A stretch of 64,000 bases of DNA from Pontibacillus litoralis JSM 072002 (GCF_000775615.1 NZ_AVPG01000008.1:49220-113219); one strand, 5' to 3'. Positions 44,261 to 52,502 are shown, numbered from the stretch's first letter. Numbers and translations are program-made. Notes: generated from the letters alone by a model not told the origin.

Positions 44261-45589
44261 TTATAAAGGTAAACGAACTTCAAACACTGCTCCACCTTCT
44301 TCTCTATTATACACCCGTATCGTGCCACCTGTCCGTTCAATAATGGCTCGTGAAATAGCTAATCCAAGTCCTGTTTCACCAGATTTACCTTTTACAAATC
44401 GATGAAACAATTGTGGTAATAGATCTTCTGCAATACCTTCTCCGTCATCCGCAACTTCAATCACATAGCTATGACGCTGTTTATACGTTGTCAAGGTAAC
44501 AGCTTGATGGGCATGGCGAATACCGTTACCTCCAATATTAATCAATGCTTGTAGCACTTTTTCTTGATCCAATTGCAACGTGGCATCTTCTAGTATATTT
44601 ATTTCCATACTGACATGATAATCGTTAGCCACCGGCAGTAAACGTTCACGTGTTTGTTCCACCAATTCACTCAATTGAACAAAATCACGCGTATAAATCC
44701 CCTCTTCACTATCTAATTTTGCTAGCAAAATAATTTCGTTAACAATTTTCTTTAACCGTTCACTTTCCTTGACGATCACATCTAAACTACGATCAGCTGC
44801 CTCTCCTTTAAATACGCCATCCTTTACCCCTTCCGCATATCCTTGTATCGTCATGAGCGGCGTCTTTAACTCATGTGATGCGTTTTGGAAAAATTGTTTC
44901 TGCGTTTCAATATAGCGTTCTAGTTCTTTCGCCATTTCGAACACACTTTGTTCTACTTCTCCAATTTCTCCTTCAGCATGAATTCGTTCAATAGCATCAA
45001 ATTGTCGATTCTTCACCTTTTTCACTTCCCGCTTTAACTGCGAAAGAGGGGTTATGAGCCGATTCGTCAAAATATAGCTAAACAACACCGCAACGAATAT
45101 ACCGATAATAAATATCACAATCATTCTAATCGCAAAAACAGATTGGAGACTTCGCAACTCTTCTAATGGAGTAGCCATAATAAGTAAATAAAACTTCCCA
45201 TTATATTGATATGGTATTTTCGTTGTTACATACGTATCTTCTCCACTCTTCCAAAGCGTTTTATGTGGTTCATCCTTTTCAAACACTTGGCTCCATTGTT
45301 TTGCAATATCTTTCGGAAGTGTAGAGAACAGTATATCATTATGCTCAGGATCGAAGAAAAGCACCCGAAAATCGTCGTTGCCAATAAGACTCGCTAACAA
45401 CGGACCCGTTGGAACACTTTCTTCTTCATACATAATATTAAGAAGAAACTCTCCGTTTTCTTGAAGCTCCTGCTGTTCATCTTTAATCAACATGTCTAAT
45501 AGAAGCGTATAGATAAAAAATGCTGTAACAGACATGATGATGATCAATAACATCGCAAAAGCCGCATTGAGCTGGTATAACAACTTCAT
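44261..45589 (-). CDS. Sensor histidine kinase, CssS-like by position
   Basis: 442 aa. Membrane helix 1 (~8-33), an extracytoplasmic sensor of about 130 residues, membrane helix 2 (~155-178), a HAMP-like region, phospho-acceptor His in FFQNASHELKTPLM, N-box region QALINIGGNGIRHA and ATP-lid GETGLGLAIS. The G in NIGGNGIRHA replaces the usual second Asn (NxxxNA), a small deviation. It overlaps its response regulator by four bases. The arrangement (regulator-kinase operon divergent from an HtrA protease) is that of CssRS/HtrB, which sense secretion stress and misfolded exported protein. Confidence 0.85.
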   Translation of the reverse strand: MKLLYQLNAAFAMLLIIIMSVTAFFIYTLLLDMLIKDEQQELQENGEFLLNIMYEEESVPTGPLLASLIGNDDFRVLFFDPEHNDILFSTLPKDIAKQWSQVFEKDEPHKTLWKSGEDTYVTTKIPYQYNGKFYLLIMATPLEELRSLQSVFAIRMIVIFIIGIFVAVLFSYILTNRLITPLSQLKREVKKVKNRQFDAIERIHAEGEIGEVEQSVFEMAKELERYIETQKQFFQNASHELKTPLMTIQGYAEGVKDGVFKGEAADRSLDVIVKESERLKKIVNEIILLAKLDSEEGIYTRDFVQLSELVEQTRERLLPVANDYHVSMEINILEDATLQLDQEKVLQALINIGGNGIRHAHQAVTLTTYKQRHSYVIEVADDGEGIAEDLLPQLFHRFVKGKSGETGLGLAISRAIIERTGGTIRVYNREEGGAVFEVRLPL

Positions 45590-46281
45590 TCATCTTGCTC
45601 CTTTAAGCGATACCCATATCCCCACACCGTTTCAATAGGTACTTCAGGCATTTTCTTTCGGAGTCGTTTCACTAAATCATCTACAGCACGATCGCTCCCA
45701 AAATAATCATCCCCCCACACTCGAACTAACAATTCCTCACGAGAAAAGGCGCGATTCAATTGGGAAATTAAGATTTCCAGTAAGTTAAACTCTTTAGCCG
45801 TAACGTCTATTTCTTCCCCTTGCCACCAAACAAGCCTTTCTACCATTGATAAATGCAGCTCACCACTTTGCAAAATGCTGTGATCCGCTTCTACAGAAGA
45901 TTGGCTATTCTTAAATTTATTCCAGCGCTTCACAACTCTATTCACCCTTGCAACAAGTTCTCTTGGGCTAAACGGCTTAGTTAAATAATCATCACTACCT
46001 AGCTCAAGTCCCATTACTTTATCTACTTCTTCATCACGGGCTGAGATAATAATAATAGGCATGTCTGACTCTTGTCGAATCCGACTACAGAATTCATATC
46101 CATTCATTCCAGGTAACATAATATCTAAAACCCACACGTCTGGAGGACTCGTCTTCCACAAATCCCAAGCGGCCTCCGCCGTCTCAAGCCGGATTGTATG
46201 ATATCCTTCCTTCTGCAAATACGCTTCAACAATTTGCTGAATATGTGGGTCGTCCTCCACAATCGCAATAGTTGATGACAT
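45586..46281 (-). CDS. cssR: OmpR-family response regulator, CssR-like
   Basis: 231 aa. Receiver domain with the acidic pair EDD near the N-terminus, phospho-Asp in VWVLDIMLPGMNGYEF, and SARDEEVDKVMGLELGSDDY with the conserved Lys in TKPF. The C-terminal winged helix carries VWGDDYFGSDRAVDDLVKRL and ETVWGYGYRL. The segments around LDIMLP, ISARD, LGLELGS and the DYFGxDRxVDDLVxRLR recognition helix closely resemble Bacillus CssR as I recall it. The neighbouring htrA-like gene supports the assignment. The ATG follows GAGGAGGG; the stop overlaps the kinase start. Confidence 0.82.
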   Translation of the reverse strand: MSSTIAIVEDDPHIQQIVEAYLQKEGYHTIRLETAEAAWDLWKTSPPDVWVLDIMLPGMNGYEFCSRIRQESDMPIIIISARDEEVDKVMGLELGSDDYLTKPFSPRELVARVNRVVKRWNKFKNSQSSVEADHSILQSGELHLSMVERLVWWQGEEIDVTAKEFNLLEILISQLNRAFSREELLVRVWGDDYFGSDRAVDDLVKRLRKKMPEVPIETVWGYGYRLKEQDE

Positions 46282-46359
46282 TGATTACCCTCCTCGTATA
46301 TGTTACTACTCTCTATTGTGCCATAACTTCACGAAATCACCTAAATAATCTATTACTTA

Positions 46360-46403
46360 TTACACACTTTTTACACACTTGTGCCAAACGAATGCCAAAC
46401 CTT
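46360..46403. promoter_or_regulatory. Four 11-bp units upstream of htrA: probable response-regulator site
   Basis: Consecutive 11-mers TTACACACTTT, TTACACACTTG, TGCCAAACGAA and TGCCAAACCTT run from 46360 to 46403. Direct repeats at 10-11 bp are the binding pattern of OmpR-type regulators. A -10 like TACAAT (46409-46414) follows at once, with no good -35, which suggests activation by the divergent CssR-like regulator. Confidence 0.6.
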
Positions 46404-46468
46404 ATCCTTACAATAAGAAGTACACACAAACGAAACATACTTCGCAAAGAGCAGAAAGGAGAAGGCTC

Positions 46469-47671
46469 ATGCAGGATCCATTTAACAAATCAGAAACGAA
46501 TAGCAGAGTGAAGAGAAATTACTTTCATTGGTTACTTCGCTTTACGATAAGTGCATTAGTCGTAACCGTTATTGTATTTCTTGTCACCTATGTATTCTTC
46601 AAAGCAGATATATTCCCTTTCCAGAATGCAGAGAGTACATCAGAAGTATCTGAGAATGCTGGCAACAATGAAACGACACAGATAGCACAAGTGACTACGC
46701 AAGAAGATAAAGCAGTCGTTAATGCCGTGGAAAAAGTATCAGATGCTGTGGTCGGAGTAGTGAATTATAAACCATCTCAATTCTTATTAGAACCTACTCA
46801 AAGTGGGACAGGTTCAGGAGTAATCTATAAGAAGGAAAGGGATGCAGCATATATCGTAACCAATCATCACGTTATTGATGGTGCGCAAACCTTGGAAGTC
46901 ATTTTAAACAACGGAGACAAAGTAGAAGCCCAATTATTAGGCAGTGATCCACTTACCGATTTAGCTGTTCTCCAGATCGATGGTTCTAAAGTGAAAAGTG
47001 TCGCTTCTTTCGGCTCATCCGAGAATTTAAAAGTCGGGGAAACGGTACTAACAATTGGTAACCCACTCGGTATGGAATTTGCGGGATCTGTAACACAAGG
47101 AATTATTAGCGGAGTTGAACGTACCATTCCTGTTGACTTAAACCAAGACGGTGTATCTGATTATGAAACAGATGTACTCCAAACAGATGCTGCCATTAAC
47201 CCTGGAAATAGTGGTGGAGCTTTAGTCAATTTAAATGGTGAGGTCATCGGTATCAATTCAATGAAAATTGCTCAGCAAGAAGTAGAAGGGTTAGGATTTG
47301 CCATTCCTTCCTCTACTGCTAAACCAATTGTTAAAGATTTAGAGGAAAATGGTGAAATTACTCGACCATACTTAGGTATTCAATCTCGTGATTTATCTAC
47401 GATTTCTATACGGGACCTACAACAAACTTTAAAATTACCAGAAGACGTGCAGCAAGGTGTACTCGTTGTATCTAGTCAAGCAAGTTCACCCGCACAAAAA
47501 GCTGGACTAAAACCATATGATGTTATTGTTAAAGTAGATGATCACGACATTACATCCGTCGTTGATTTAAGAAAGTATTTATACGAAGAGAAATCTGTTG
47601 GCGATGAAGCAGAAGTCACCTATTATCGCGACGGTAAAAAACAAAAAACGACCATAACATTATCCGATTAA
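46469..47671 (+). CDS. HtrA-like membrane-anchored serine protease with PDZ domain
   Basis: 400 aa. A short cytoplasmic N-terminus, one membrane helix (~25-50), then a trypsin-like domain with the catalytic triad His (VTNHHVIDG), Asp (LTDLAVLQID) and Ser (INPGNSGGAL), and a C-terminal PDZ domain (~305-395, GVLVVSSQASSPAQKAGLKP). It degrades or refolds misfolded exported protein at the outer membrane face. The ATG at 46469 has AAAGGAG; the frame extends upstream to 46379 without a start signal and through the operator. Probably under control of the divergent CssRS-like pair. Confidence 0.92.
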   Translation: MQDPFNKSETNSRVKRNYFHWLLRFTISALVVTVIVFLVTYVFFKADIFPFQNAESTSEVSENAGNNETTQIAQVTTQEDKAVVNAVEKVSDAVVGVVNYKPSQFLLEPTQSGTGSGVIYKKERDAAYIVTNHHVIDGAQTLEVILNNGDKVEAQLLGSDPLTDLAVLQIDGSKVKSVASFGSSENLKVGETVLTIGNPLGMEFAGSVTQGIISGVERTIPVDLNQDGVSDYETDVLQTDAAINPGNSGGALVNLNGEVIGINSMKIAQQEVEGLGFAIPSSTAKPIVKDLEENGEITRPYLGIQSRDLSTISIRDLQQTLKLPEDVQQGVLVVSSQASSPAQKAGLKPYDVIVKVDDHDITSVVDLRKYLYEEKSVGDEAEVTYYRDGKKQKTTITLSD

Positions 47672-47737
47672 AGTAAAGAGCCCACTTCCTTAAAATAAGG
47701 ATTGGACAGTTAACAGAAACGTATTAAAGTTGCTAAC

Positions 47738-47767
47738 AAAAAAGAGGCTTCCTTCCCCCTCTTTTTT
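47738..47767 (+). terminator. Terminator of the htrA-like gene
   Basis: AAAAAAGAGG (47738-47747) pairs with CCTCTTTTTT (47758-47767); the arm itself supplies the U-run. Confidence 0.85.
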
Positions 47768-47782
47768 GATTATATAGATTAC

Positions 47783-47900
47783 AGGGAGTACCCTCATCAA
47801 GTACTCCTCTATCCCTAAATGGGACTTATGCTACCCTCATAAGTCCGAGTCAATGTTTAAAGCATTCATCTTTATCAACATGAATGCTACCTCCTTTTTT
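47783..47900 (+). ncRNA. Candidate small RNA: three hairpins with C-rich loops
   Basis: Three perfect stems follow each other: GGAGTAC/GTACTCC (47785-47807), GGACTTATG/CATAAGTCC (47822-47846) and AGCATTCAT/ATGAATGCT (47861-47888), then ACCTCC and six Ts. The first two loops contain CCTCA or ACCCT, and the tail ACCTCC is complementary to Shine-Dalgarno sequence. No protein-coding frame explains the region. No clear promoter was found, so it may instead be processed from htrA read-through. Confidence 0.35.
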
Positions 47901-47904
47901 ATTA

Positions 47905-47951
47905 AATAAAAAGAAAACGACGTTGTGCCATTACTGGTCAACGTCGTTTTC
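47905..47951 (-). terminator. Terminator of the alanine symporter gene
   Basis: GAAAACGACGTTG (47913-47925) pairs perfectly with CAACGTCGTTTTC (47939-47951); on the minus strand CTTTTTATTT follows. Confidence 0.85.
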
Positions 47952-47973
47952 TCGTATCTATACTATATGCGTA

Positions 47974-49368
47974 CTACCACATTTCAATCCCTTGTTTCTG
48001 CCTTACTTCCTCTTTACTAAACGTTGTTTCATCTTTTTCTTTGCGTTTTCGCAAATAATCCAACAACACATCTTTAGCAACATTGGACAATCGGAAGATC
48101 GCATACAAGTTAATTAACGCCATAATCGCCATGGACAAATCCGCTAACGCCCAAACAAGTTCCATTTTCGCTACAGTACCGAAAATAACCATCGCAACTA
48201 CCGCAATGCGATAAATGGTTAAGTGATTTTTGTTATCTTTAATAAATTGTAAATTCGTCTCTCCATAATAATAATTACCAACAACTGAACTGAAAGCGAA
48301 TAAAAAGATAGCAACAGCAATGAAAATTCCTGCCCAATCACCGAAATGAGTAGCAAAAGCATTCTGCGTTAATTGAATACCTTGTAGATCTGAATGCATG
48401 TACTCGCTTGGATCACCAGCAAGCATAATGATAAATGCTGTAGCACTACAAATGACAACCGTATCTACAAATACGCCAAGCGTTTGGATAAGTCCTTGCT
48501 TCGCAGGGTGAGATACTTCCGCTGTAGCCGCCGCATTAGGAGCACTACCCATACCAGCTTCATTGGAGAATAGTCCTCGCTTAATTCCCATCATAATCGC
48601 TGCACCAAATCCACCACCAGCAATTTGTCTAATTCCAAATGCATTTTCAAAAATCATCGTAAACAATGCTGGAAGCTCACTAAAGTTAACGATTAGAATA
48701 ATAAATGCTAACAATAAATATAACAACGCCATAATCGGCACTATTAGTTGTGTCACGCTGGCAATACGTTTAATTCCTCCAAAAATAATAATAGCTGTCA
48801 TAATTGCCAACACAATTGCTAACGGCCATTTTGACATATTAAAGGATTCTTCAAACGCTAATCCAATCGTATTACTTTGAACAGAGTTAAATACTAATCC
48901 ATACGTGAAAGTAATAGCGATGGCAAAGGCAACACCTAGCTTACGATTCTTTAACCCACGTTCCATATAGTAAGCTGGTCCACCTCTAAACCCATCCTTA
49001 TCAGGTACTTTATACACTTGAGCCAACGTACTCTCAACAAAGCTCGTAGCAGCACCTAGCAACGAAATAATCCACATCCAAAAGACGGCACCAGGTCCCC
49101 CCATAGCAATAGCAATTGCTACACCACCAAGATTTCCTGTTCCGATTCGGGAAGCTGTACTAATGGTAAACGCTTGAAACGGTGTCGTGCCTTTCTTTTG
49201 CTTTTTATAGGAATCCTTCTCAAACAACACGCGGAACATATCACCAAACAAACGAAACTGAACAAACTTCATTTTAATCGTAAAATACAGTCCGATGCTT
49301 AATAAGACAATAATAAGTACATAAGACCATAACACATTATTCATACTGTTTATGATATCAAGAATCAC
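47974..49368 (-). CDS. Sodium:alanine symporter family protein (AGCS, AlsT-like)
   Basis: 464 aa with about 10-11 membrane helices. AGCS hallmarks: GTGNLGGVAIAIAMGGPGAVFWMW, FVESTLAQVYKV, GGPAYYMERGL and GLFSNEAGMGSAPNAAA. It imports alanine or glycine with Na+. Start is GTG at 49368 with AGGTGA upstream. Its promoter region contains a symmetric element (see 49394-49432). The C-terminus is a charged cytoplasmic tail (RKRKEKDETT). Confidence 0.92.
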   Translation of the reverse strand: MILDIINSMNNVLWSYVLIIVLLSIGLYFTIKMKFVQFRLFGDMFRVLFEKDSYKKQKKGTTPFQAFTISTASRIGTGNLGGVAIAIAMGGPGAVFWMWIISLLGAATSFVESTLAQVYKVPDKDGFRGGPAYYMERGLKNRKLGVAFAIAITFTYGLVFNSVQSNTIGLAFEESFNMSKWPLAIVLAIMTAIIIFGGIKRIASVTQLIVPIMALLYLLLAFIILIVNFSELPALFTMIFENAFGIRQIAGGGFGAAIMMGIKRGLFSNEAGMGSAPNAAATAEVSHPAKQGLIQTLGVFVDTVVICSATAFIIMLAGDPSEYMHSDLQGIQLTQNAFATHFGDWAGIFIAVAIFLFAFSSVVGNYYYGETNLQFIKDNKNHLTIYRIAVVAMVIFGTVAKMELVWALADLSMAIMALINLYAIFRLSNVAKDVLLDYLRKRKEKDETTFSKEEVRQKQGIEMW

Positions 49369-49393
49369 GATGTCACCTACTTTATCAATTTAA

Positions 49394-49432
49394 TTTTAGG
49401 CGATACACATATGCACGACCAATACGTGTGTA
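49394..49432 (-). promoter_or_regulatory. Promoter and inverted repeat upstream of the alanine symporter gene
   Basis: On the minus strand TTGGTC, 18-nt spacer, TAAAAT form a promoter. TACACA (49404-49409) and TGTGTA (49427-49432) are symmetric around the -35 and could be an operator. Confidence 0.4.
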
Positions 49433-49655
49433 CCCCTTTATCCTCCCCGATATAAACACCAATACGCAACTATTAAAAATACGAACTAAATTAAATTATA
49501 CACTTTATAAAAGTTTCTTAAAAGAATTTTTTGAATACTGCCTTATTTGCTTGGCTGTAATTAGTAAAGATTACTATGATAATTTGCCCGTTTTTAAAGA
49601 AACTAATCATGAAGGTCTTATTAGATCTTCCAAATGCTTAATGGGAGGAATGTAT

Positions 49656-49955
49656 GTGAATAATCTTCAATGGTTAACATCTATGTTTGCCTTAGGTCGT
49701 CGCTCTGCCTTATTTGGAAGAAGAAGACGCTTCTCCCTAATGAGAGGAAGAAGACGTAGCAATAGCGGCGGACTCGTTCTTACTTTACTAGGGGTCGCTG
49801 GAGTCCTTTACGGTACGATGCGAAATAAGGAACGAATGGGAGACAATGCAGCAAACGGTTTCCTTAACTTCGACCGTTTTACAACTTCTACTAAGCCAGA
49901 GACATTAGAAAAAGCACAGTACGCTTTCTCAGAAGAATTTCACCCAGAACAATAA
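49656..49955 (+). CDS. Small Arg-rich single-pass membrane protein
   Basis: 99 aa, not recognised. The N-terminal 35 residues are strongly basic (LFGRRRRFSLMRGRRRS), then a hydrophobic helix (GGLVLTLLGVAGVLYGT) and a polar C-terminus ending FSEEFHPEQ. By the positive-inside rule the N-terminus should be cytoplasmic. The start is GTG at 49656 behind GGGAGG with 7-nt spacing; the frame is open 228 nt further upstream, but those residues look non-coding and have no start signal. Another small gene follows after 51 nt. Confidence 0.65.
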   Translation: MNNLQWLTSMFALGRRSALFGRRRRFSLMRGRRRSNSGGLVLTLLGVAGVLYGTMRNKERMGDNAANGFLNFDRFTTSTKPETLEKAQYAFSEEFHPEQ

Positions 49956-50006
49956 CACATTGCCTCTCGCTCACCTCAATAGCCTTCTTAGAAAAGGAGT
50001 GCACGT

Positions 50007-50144
50007 ATGAATGACAAAAGAAGCATGACTTATAATGAAGTAAAGCGCTATTTAGCAAAAACAACTGGTGGTCATCATACGAAACAGTACAGCGACACAA
50101 ACGTTGCCCAAGTAAAGCAAGAAATACACTCGAAACAACGTTAA
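50007..50144 (+). CDS. Small 45-residue protein of unknown function
   Basis: The frame starts ATG AAT GAC behind AAAAGGAG at 8-nt spacing and encodes a basic, soluble 45-aa protein (MNDKRSMTYNEVKRYLAK at the start, VKQEIHSKQR at the end, with a GGHH in the middle). A strong terminator follows 60 nt after the stop. I do not recognise a family. The good start signal and placement after the Arg-rich gene suggest a real gene, possibly a small regulatory or spore-associated protein. Confidence 0.55.
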   Translation: MNDKRSMTYNEVKRYLAKTTGGHHTKQYSDTNVAQVKQEIHSKQR

Positions 50145-50205
50145 GCTAGTAAGACTGGCCAAAGATGTACGCAGTTGATGGGACTACATCCCCCAAAAAA
50201 TAAAT

Positions 50206-50257
50206 AAACCACATGAAATTAATTATAATAAATGGATTTCATGTGGTTTTATTTTCA
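50206..50257 (+). terminator. Bidirectional terminator between the small genes and the MATE gene
   Basis: AAACCACATGAAAT (50206-50219) pairs perfectly with ATTTCATGTGGTTT (50236-50249), followed by TTTATTTTC and preceded by an A-rich run. Confidence 0.9.
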
Positions 50258-50275
50258 TATTATGTCCCAGTTCCA

Positions 50276-51667
50276 TTAAGAAGATGGTGATGTTTTTTCA
50301 AGTTGTACACGTTTCTCTTCTTTGGATACAAAGAATAATTTTCGATCTTTATATAAGAAATATGCCGATAAGAAAAATGCTAACACATCCGCCACTGGGA
50401 AAGCTATCCACACTCCAACGACACCTAAATCGAATAAATGAGGGAGTATTAGAACGAGCGGGATTAAAAATAGCATTTGACGAGCAATTGATAACAGAAA
50501 GGCTGGCCTTGCCATTCCTAAAGCTTGATAAAGTCCTCCACTTATAATTTGAGCACCAATGATGATCGCTGCTGCAAATATAATGCGTATTGCTTGCGCT
50601 CCTGCATCAATGACAGCCGCTTCACTTGTAAATATCATCATGAGCCAATCTGGAATGGCCAGCATAACGACAAACACAATAACCGACATTAATGTGGATA
50701 CTTTTAAACCTAATAAAATAGTCTCTTTCAGCCTGCCTTGATTATTAGCTCCGAAATTATACCCAACAATTGGTTGCATTCCTTGCAATAGGCCAATCAT
50801 TGGCATAATGGCAAACATGGAAAGCTTCTGCACAATACCGAAGACACCTACTTCAAACTCCCCACCGAATTTGATAAGCATGGCATTAATGGCGACCATC
50901 ATAGCACTGCCGCCAACTTGACGAACGAAAGCAGGCAACCCAATGAACAGAATTTCTTTTACCAAACCAATACGTACTTTCATATATTGCTTTCCAATAG
51001 CTAATGTACTTTTTCCTCTTAAGAAGTATTGAGCGATAACGAGCACAACAGATGCTTGAGAAATAACAGTGGCAATGGAGGCACCTTTAACCCCCATATC
51101 TAGCCCAAAAATAAAGATCGGGTCCAAAATAATGTTTAAAACTGCTGGAATAATCATCGTAATCATCGCAAATTTAGAGTTTCCTTCTGAGCGAATGATA
51201 TTATTCGATGCAAAAGCGAAAGTAAAGAAAATAGACCCAGCCATAATTGGAAATAAATAATCCATTGCATATGGCATTATGTCTGGTGTTGCACCAAATA
51301 AAATAAGTAGTGGTTCTAAAAATGTAAATGCTCCGATAGTAGCCACTGCACTCACTACTACCATCATAATAAATATGTTACCAAGTGCTTGGTTCGCTGT
51401 TTCTTGTTCATTGTTACCGAGCTTCCTTGAGATAACCGAAGCTCCTCCAATACCTACCGCTCCTGCCACAGCCATTAATATCATCATGACCGGAAAGCCA
51501 ATACTAACACCCGCAACTCCTAAAATCCCAACACCTCGGGCAATAAATAACGTATCAACGACGTTATAAAACGCCATTACGAACATCCCTATCATTGCAG
51601 GGATGGATAATTTAGCTAACAGTTTAGGAATGGGCTCTGTTCCTAAACGTTCACTTTGCTGTTTCAT
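50276..51667 (-). CDS. MATE-family multidrug efflux transporter (MepA-like)
   Basis: 463 aa, 12 membrane helices in two related halves. Typical segments: PAMIGMFVMAFYNVVDTLFI, GGASVISRKLGN, NNIIRSEGNSKFAM, DPIFIFGLDMGVKGASIAT and GMQPIVGYNFGA. It exports cationic compounds with Na+ or H+. The ATG follows GGAGGAGAGG. It lies 28 nt after a MarR-family gene in the same direction, the usual MepRA-like arrangement in which the regulator represses both genes and responds to substrate. Confidence 0.9.
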   Translation of the reverse strand: MKQQSERLGTEPIPKLLAKLSIPAMIGMFVMAFYNVVDTLFIARGVGILGVAGVSIGFPVMMILMAVAGAVGIGGASVISRKLGNNEQETANQALGNIFIMMVVVSAVATIGAFTFLEPLLILFGATPDIMPYAMDYLFPIMAGSIFFTFAFASNNIIRSEGNSKFAMITMIIPAVLNIILDPIFIFGLDMGVKGASIATVISQASVVLVIAQYFLRGKSTLAIGKQYMKVRIGLVKEILFIGLPAFVRQVGGSAMMVAINAMLIKFGGEFEVGVFGIVQKLSMFAIMPMIGLLQGMQPIVGYNFGANNQGRLKETILLGLKVSTLMSVIVFVVMLAIPDWLMMIFTSEAAVIDAGAQAIRIIFAAAIIIGAQIISGGLYQALGMARPAFLLSIARQMLFLIPLVLILPHLFDLGVVGVWIAFPVADVLAFFLSAYFLYKDRKLFFVSKEEKRVQLEKTSPSS

Positions 51668-51695
51668 AGCCTCTCCTCCTCCGTTTATCTTGCTG

Positions 51696-52130
51696 TTAAT
51701 GACAAGATTGTATGTTTTCTTTCATCCTTTTTAGCCAAGAAATCATAACTTGCCGCTCTTCTTTATTAAATCCATCTACGAGTTGCACTTCTAATTCCTC
51801 TAATACATCCCACAGTTTTCCTTCTAGTGCCTTCCCTTTATCCGTTAAAGAAATTAGCTTGACGCGCCGGTCAGATTCACAAACTCTTTTAACAATCAAA
51901 TCTTTCTTATACAAGGTTTCGACCAGTCCATTCATAGAGGAACCTTTAATATACAGCCTTTGCTGTAACTCCGACTGGATCTGTTCCCCATAACCACCTA
52001 GAAAGTACATCACTTTTGCTTGTGCGGAAGTTAACCCATACTCTGCAAGCTTTTCATTATATTTATTGTGAATAAAATGGGATACGACATTGATGTGATA
52101 CCCTAAAGCATGATTAATATCTCGTTTCAT
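51696..52130 (-). CDS. MarR-family transcriptional regulator
   Basis: 144 aa winged-helix dimer-type regulator. Recognition region QSELQQRLYIKGSSMNGLVETL, wing KRVCESDRRVKLISLTDKGKAL. MarR proteins bind short palindromes and release DNA when they bind a drug or signal molecule. It is first in an operon with the MATE exporter. The ATG follows AGGAGG. Candidate operator repeats flank the promoter upstream. Confidence 0.9.
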   Translation of the reverse strand: MKRDINHALGYHINVVSHFIHNKYNEKLAEYGLTSAQAKVMYFLGGYGEQIQSELQQRLYIKGSSMNGLVETLYKKDLIVKRVCESDRRVKLISLTDKGKALEGKLWDVLEELEVQLVDGFNKEERQVMISWLKRMKENIQSCH

Positions 52131-52153
52131 TACTTAGCCTCCTAAGCATTTTC

Positions 52154-52205
52154 TAAGTATACACTTCTCCATTATATATGTAAAGAATGATGATTTGTAA
52201 GTATA
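52154..52205 (-). promoter_or_regulatory. Promoter of the MarR/MATE operon flanked by TAAGTATA repeats
   Basis: On the minus strand TTACAA, 18-nt spacer, TATAAT. The octamer TAAGTATA (plus strand) occurs at 52154-52161 and 52198-52205, one at each edge of the promoter, the expected place for MarR sites. Confidence 0.45.
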
Positions 52206-52259
52206 AAAGAGTTATTTTCCTGTATAATAATCATTAGTATCCTAACTAATTTCCAACAC

Positions 52260-52308
52260 AAAAAAACTCCCTTATGCTATGTACTTTCCTACATGTGCAA
52301 TAAGGGAG
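52260..52308 (-). terminator. Terminator of the acidic lipoprotein gene
   Basis: CTCCCTTAT (52267-52275) pairs with ATAAGGGAG (52300-52308), with ATGTA/TACAT inside; on the minus strand a seven-T run follows. Confidence 0.88.
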
Positions 52309-52322
52309 AGCTTTCGTGACTA

Positions 52323-52502
52323 TTATTCTTCTGAATCTTCTTCGCCTTCTTCGCCGCCTTCTTCCGTACCTTCATCTGTAGATTCTTCTGTATTTGTTTC
52401 TTCATTTGTTTCTGTGTCGCCATCTTCATCACCAGCACCGCCACAAGCTCCTAGTACTAGCATCATACTCAAAAGTAGTGTTAGAAATAGACTTTTTTTC
52501 AT
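52323..52502 (-). CDS. Small lipoprotein with acidic tail
   Basis: 59 aa. Signal peptide MKKSLFLTLLLSMMLVLGAC with lipobox LGAC, so Cys20 should be lipidated after cleavage. The remaining 39 residues are Gly/Thr spacers with 20 or so Asp/Glu and no Lys or Arg (GDEDGDTETNEET to GEEDSEE). AGGAGGG precedes the ATG and a strong terminator follows. The mature part is too short for a fold; it may be a surface charge or divalent-cation-binding peptide, or a remnant. Function unknown. Confidence 0.75.
   Translation of the reverse strand: MKKSLFLTLLLSMMLVLGACGGAGDEDGDTETNEETNTEESTDEGTEEGGEEGEEDSEE

Noticed and set aside
46379..46468. N-terminal extension of the HtrA-like protease.
   Set aside because: It would translate the operator and -10 region; the ATG at 46469 has AAAGGAG and gives a normal membrane anchor.
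49428..49655. N-terminal extension of the Arg-rich small protein (76 extra codons).
   Set aside because: It overlaps the symporter's operator region, lacks a ribosome binding site, and the GTG at 49656 has a strong one.
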